Part shown: positions 3,724-6,485 of the stretch, piece after piece
How the letters are laid out: every line of letters starts with the position of its first letter
Numbering within the stretch: the stretch's first letter is position 1
Source of the DNA: Chloracidobacterium sp. UBA7659
Lineage (GTDB): Bacteria; Acidobacteriota; Blastocatellia; Pyrinomonadales; Pyrinomonadaceae
NCBI GenBank assembly: GCA_002483395.1
Contig: DLHV01000141.1
Coordinates: forward strand, 14,853-21,337
Direction: 5' to 3'
DNA length: 6,485 bases
Notes under the pieces: model-generated
What the model saw: only the letters and a program-made list of their open reading frames with translations
The model's database searches: none
Told to the model about the DNA's origin: nothing
Position numbers and translations under genes: made by a program

Positions 3724-6237
3724 TTATTGACACGCTTCGCACGCTTCGGGATTCTCAAGCGAACACGCCATCGCTTCCGCATCTGAATATGCCCGCACGT
3801 CTGGCTCGTTGTCGGGCATGACGTCCGACTTCTTGTACTCTGCCGTTACCTGGGCGATCTTTGTTGCCGGACGTGAGCGTAAGTAATAAGTTGTTTTCAA
3901 TCCCTTTTGCCAGGCGTACATGTACATCGACGAAAGCTTGCCGATATTAGGGCTTTCCATGAACAGGTTGAGCGAAGCGCTCTGGTCGATGAACGCACCG
4001 CGCATCGCCATCATGTCGATCAGGGAGCGCATCGGGATCTCCCATGCGGTCCGATAGATCTCCTTCAGCTCTTCGGGAAATTCCTCTATGTCCTGAATCG
4101 AACCTTCCGAAAGTTTGATCTTGTTGCGGATCTCGTCCGTCCAAAGCCCGGCGGCTTTCAATTCTTTGACCAAATATTTATTCACCTGAACAAAATCGCC
4201 CGATAGCGTTTCGCGTTTGAACAGGTTTGACACCTGCGGCTCGATGCATTCGTAACAGCCGGCGATCGAAGCGATCGTCGCCGTCGGTGCAATCGCGATC
4301 ATCAGGCTGTTGCGAAGCCCATGCTGCTTCACTTTTTCACGCAGAGCGTTCCAGCGTTCGGTGTCTTCCGGCACGACGCCCCACAGATCGAATTGGAAAA
4401 CGCCCTGTGCCGCGCGCGTTTCGTCAAAAGCCGGGTGTTTGCCCCGTTTGATGGCCAGTTCGCACGAAGCGTCGAGGGCCGCAAAATATATCTCTTCCTG
4501 TATCTTTGCCGAAAGCGTCCTTGCAACTTCCGAATCAAACGGCAGGCGCAAGCCGAAAAACACGTCCTGCAAACCCATAAGCCCTAACCCAATGTTACGC
4601 CAGCGGTTGTTCGAATCCGCCGTACTTGTTATGGCGTAGTAATTCAGATCGATGACGCGGTCGAGCTGCGTTACGGCCAGCCGGACATTCGACCGGAGCT
4701 TTTCAAAATCGAATTCGTAAGGAGCGCGGACGCCCTCGTCCGCCCCGCCGCTCGCGGTGGAAAGATCCGTTCGCCCTTCGGGCTCATGGCGGACGGAGGC
4801 GTCCGCGCTCCGCGTGATGTAACGTGAAAGGTTTATCGAGCCGAGGTTGCAGACAGCGGTTTCGTTCTCGGTCGTCACCTCGATTATCTCTGTGCAAAGA
4901 TTCGAAAGATGCACGACGTTTTCCGGTCTTCCCGTCTGGTTCGATTTGCGGTTACTCGCGTCCTTAAAGGTCATCCAGCCGTTACCGGTCTGTGCCATCG
5001 TCCGCATCATTTTAGCGTACAGGTCGCGGGCTTTTATCTGTCGCGTAAACTGGCCGGCCTCTTCCGCTTTGGTATATTCCGCCTCAAATTCCTCGCCGTA
5101 AACATCCGGAAAATGCGGCACGATCTTCGGATCGAAGAGCGACCACATTTCGTCGGCTTGGACCCGTTTCATAAACAGATCGGGTATCCAATTCGCTATA
5201 TTTAGATTATGAGTGCGGCGGGCTTCGTCGCCCGTGTTGTCGCGAAGTTCAAGAAAATCTTCGATGTCCGAATGCCAAGTTTCAAGATAAACGCAGCATG
5301 CACCCTTTCGCTTTCCGCCCTGGTTGACGGCCGAGACGGACGAATCGAGCGTTTTCAGCCAAGGCACGATGCCGTTCGAATGGCCGTTCGTGCCGCGTAT
5401 CAGCGAACCTTGCGAACGCACTCGGTGATATGCAATGCCGATGCCACCCGAAAATTTCGAAAGCATCGCAACATCGGAATATTTGCGGTAAATGCTCTCC
5501 AGGCTGTCCTGTGGCGAATCGAGCAGGAAACAAGACGAAAGCTGCTCGTGACGTGTGCCGGAATTAAAAAGCGTCGGCGTCGACGGCACATATTCGAGCG
5601 ATGAGAACAGTCTGTAAAGTTCAATAGCTTCGTTCGGCGTTTCGGAAAGGCCGCAAGCGACGCGCATCCAGAAAAACTGCGGGGTCTCGATAACGTCGCG
5701 CGTTACGGGATTTTTTAATAGATATCTGTCGTACAAGGTGCGGAGACCGAAAAATTCGAATAGATCGTTGCGGGTCTGGTCTATTGCGTCATTCAGCTTG
5801 CGGCTGTTTTCCGAAACGAAGTTGACGACACGCGGGGCGATAAGGCCTTCCTTTACGCCGAACGCGATCGACTGTGAGAAAGAATGTATTTCCTGGTTGC
5901 GGACCTCTTTTTCCACGTACTGGTTGAGCAACCGTGCACCGAGCCGCGAATATTCCGGCTCTTCGAAAATAAGGCTGGCAGCCGTTTGTATCGAAAGCTT
6001 GTCAAGCTCTTTGGTCGTTGCGCCGTCATAAAGGCCGCTGATCGTCTTGGTCGCGATCCGCATTGCATCAACGCTTGGCAAATTTACACAGCAGCGTGAG
6101 ATGGCCCGGACGATCTTGTTGATATCGACAGGCTCGAAATTGCCGTTGCGCTTTCGTACGCGCATCGTTGTTTGTGCCGGTTCTTCTGATTGCCGTGCGG
6201 CCGTCGCGGTTGAGGAATGGCCGGTGTATGTATCCAT
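3724..6237 (-). CDS. nrdA: Ribonucleoside-diphosphate reductase, large (R1) subunit
   Basis: 837 residues from the ATG at 6235-6237. It reduces ribonucleoside diphosphates using the radical supplied by NrdB. An ATP-cone domain (MRVRKRNGNFEPVDINKI onward, about 25-115) predicts dATP/ATP activity control. It is followed by the R1 N-terminal domain and the ten-stranded barrel. Catalytic residues: C236 (SSCFLL) and C463 (TAVCNLGSINL) as the active-site pair, the NLCTE finger with N446, C448 (thiyl radical) and E450, the tyrosine pair Y784-Y785 (KTTYYLRS), and a C-terminal C833/C836 (CEACQ) for re-reduction by thioredoxin. An upstream TTG (6280-6282) is open, but it sits on the T-run of a hairpin without a binding site. 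GGAGG (6253-6257) is 15 nt from the ATG, longer than usual, so the start is moderately sure. Residues about 476-506 are encoded by an inserted palindromic element. First gene of the cluster. Confidence 0.96.
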   Translation of the reverse strand: MDTYTGHSSTATAARQSEEPAQTTMRVRKRNGNFEPVDINKIVRAISRCCVNLPSVDAMRIATKTISGLYDGATTKELDKLSIQTAASLIFEEPEYSRLGARLLNQYVEKEVRNQEIHSFSQSIAFGVKEGLIAPRVVNFVSENSRKLNDAIDQTRNDLFEFFGLRTLYDRYLLKNPVTRDVIETPQFFWMRVACGLSETPNEAIELYRLFSSLEYVPSTPTLFNSGTRHEQLSSCFLLDSPQDSLESIYRKYSDVAMLSKFSGGIGIAYHRVRSQGSLIRGTNGHSNGIVPWLKTLDSSVSAVNQGGKRKGACCVYLETWHSDIEDFLELRDNTGDEARRTHNLNIANWIPDLFMKRVQADEMWSLFDPKIVPHFPDVYGEEFEAEYTKAEEAGQFTRQIKARDLYAKMMRTMAQTGNGWMTFKDASNRKSNQTGRPENVVHLSNLCTEIIEVTTENETAVCNLGSINLSRYITRSADASVRHEPEGRTDLSTASGGADEGVRAPYEFDFEKLRSNVRLAVTQLDRVIDLNYYAITSTADSNNRWRNIGLGLMGLQDVFFGLRLPFDSEVARTLSAKIQEEIYFAALDASCELAIKRGKHPAFDETRAAQGVFQFDLWGVVPEDTERWNALREKVKQHGLRNSLMIAIAPTATIASIAGCYECIEPQVSNLFKRETLSGDFVQVNKYLVKELKAAGLWTDEIRNKIKLSEGSIQDIEEFPEELKEIYRTAWEIPMRSLIDMMAMRGAFIDQSASLNLFMESPNIGKLSSMYMYAWQKGLKTTYYLRSRPATKIAQVTAEYKKSDVMPDNEPDVRAYSDAEAMACSLENPEACEACQ
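4721..4811. repeat. 91-bp palindromic element inserted in frame in nrdA
   Basis: The outer arms 4721-4744 and 4788-4811 are inverted repeats matching at 22 of 24 positions. Inside lie two smaller hairpins: 4745-4760 (6 of 7 pairs) and GCCC/GGGC at 4773-4783, giving a cloverleaf-like fold. On the nrdA strand it is fully open and encodes about 31 residues, with related peptides from the two arms (SADASVRHEP and ADEGVRAP). It falls 13 residues after catalytic C463, between LSRYIT and YEFDFEKL, where R1 proteins usually have a short variable loop. Its GC-rich sequence differs from the surrounding codons. It resembles in principle the Rickettsia palindromic elements found within genes; identity as a dispersed family in this genome is inference. 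Only one copy is in the window. Confidence 0.85.
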
Positions 6238-6265
6238 TATTGCGTTAGATATCCTCCGAATTTCG

Positions 6266-6280
6266 GCGACAAAGCGTCGC
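6266..6280 (-). other. Small hairpin in the nrdA leader
   Basis: GCGAC and GTCGC form a perfect 5-bp stem with a 5-nt loop, directly after the T-run of the upstream terminator-like hairpin on the minus strand. A further 4-bp stem (CCGA/TCGG) follows immediately and abuts the GGAGG site at 6253-6257. Together they could influence access to the nrdA ribosome binding site; no regulator is evident. Confidence 0.4.
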
Positions 6281-6327
6281 AAAAAAGTGCCGGTTGATTT
6301 TGAGACAAATATAGTCTCGCCACCGGC
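6281..6327 (-). terminator. Terminator-like or attenuator hairpin in the nrdA leader
   Basis: Read on the minus strand, GCCGGT (6322-6327) pairs with ACCGGC (6289-6294). Inside this stem GAGAC (6314-6318) pairs with GTCTC (6302-6306) around a 7-nt AT-rich loop. The outer stem is followed after two bases by TTTTTT (6281-6286). This is the layout of an intrinsic terminator with an interrupted stem, ending about 43 nt before the nrdA ATG. It could end transcription from an upstream gene or act as an attenuator for nrdA. The inner repeat also resembles a one-base-short NrdR box (compare ACTATAT...TTGT), which would instead make it an operator. Confidence 0.45.
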
Positions 6328-6485
6328 CTTTCTATAAAGCGGCGTCCAGGTCGCACCCTTTGGTTTGATTTGGATTATTTAGGCCTATAAAAAAAGGCAC
6401 ATCCTACCGGCTGCCGCTTCCCGATTGTAAGATTGGAGAATACGGATTTGAGGGCAGTCTTCGTTCCCCATTACCACGTCGGGGC
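6328..6485. other. DNA upstream of nrdA, no assignable gene
   Basis: An AT-rich stretch (about 6366-6395) including an A-run and a TAGGCCTA palindrome probably lies near the nrdA promoter, but I find no -35/-10 pair close to consensus on the minus strand. A short minus-strand frame open from the window edge ends in TAG just after the T-run at 6389-6395. It could be the tail of an upstream gene, but it is too short to identify. Confidence 0.3.

Noticed and set aside
6238..6282. Longer nrdA start at the TTG (6280-6282), adding 15 residues.
   Set aside because: The TTG sits at the T-run of the terminator-like hairpin without a ribosome binding site, and the added residues precede the ATP-cone without family support.
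6389..6415. Possible second intrinsic terminator on the minus strand (GGCA/TGCC stem followed by seven Ts).
   Set aside because: The stem has only four pairs around a 12-nt loop; too weak to call.

Overview
The window carries a class I ribonucleotide reductase (RNR) locus read on the minus strand. Upstream of it in window coordinates lie the 5' part of a deoxyhypusine-synthase-like gene (also minus) and one small plus-strand membrane-protein gene. Order along the plus strand: DHS-like gene cut by the window edge (1-878, minus); divergent intergenic region (879-1036); 74-residue two-helix membrane protein (1037-1261, plus); nrdB (1258-2256, minus); dinD (2269-3099, minus); a 135-bp gap holding a decayed copy of the nrdB start (3143-3188); an unrecognised 150-residue protein (3235-3687, minus); nrdA (3724-6237, minus); and the nrdA leader and upstream DNA (6238-6485).

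Organism: a mid-GC bacterium. The DHS-like protein, the R1/R2 sequence types, and a GC-rich palindromic element sitting inside a gene together remind me of Acidobacteriota (Blastocatellia-like). That is an impression from memory, not a measurement. There is no phage, plasmid, CRISPR, tRNA or rRNA signal.

How the genes fit: nrdA and nrdB encode the two subunits of an aerobic class Ia-type RNR, and all catalytic and metal-ligand residues are visible. In transcription order the cluster reads nrdA - unknown - dinD - nrdB, so two extra genes separate the RNR subunits. dinD encodes a homologue of the SOS-induced RecA modulator DinD. A 46-48 bp direct repeat of the nrdB 5' end on the far side of dinD shows that dinD arrived by an insertion or duplication at the nrdB start codon, leaving a broken nrdB start behind. 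dinD itself contains a perfect 32-bp palindrome.

Other structure: nrdA contains an in-frame 91-bp palindromic element encoding about 31 extra residues shortly after a catalytic cysteine. The nrdA leader carries a terminator-like hairpin followed by smaller hairpins, suggesting attenuation or insulation from upstream transcription. The DHS-like gene and the small membrane-protein gene are divergent and appear to share a near-symmetrical pair of fully overlapping promoters. The small gene and nrdB converge with overlapping stop codons. The most unusual content is the remodelling of the RNR operon: the dinD insertion scar, the dinD palindrome and the nrdA palindromic insert.
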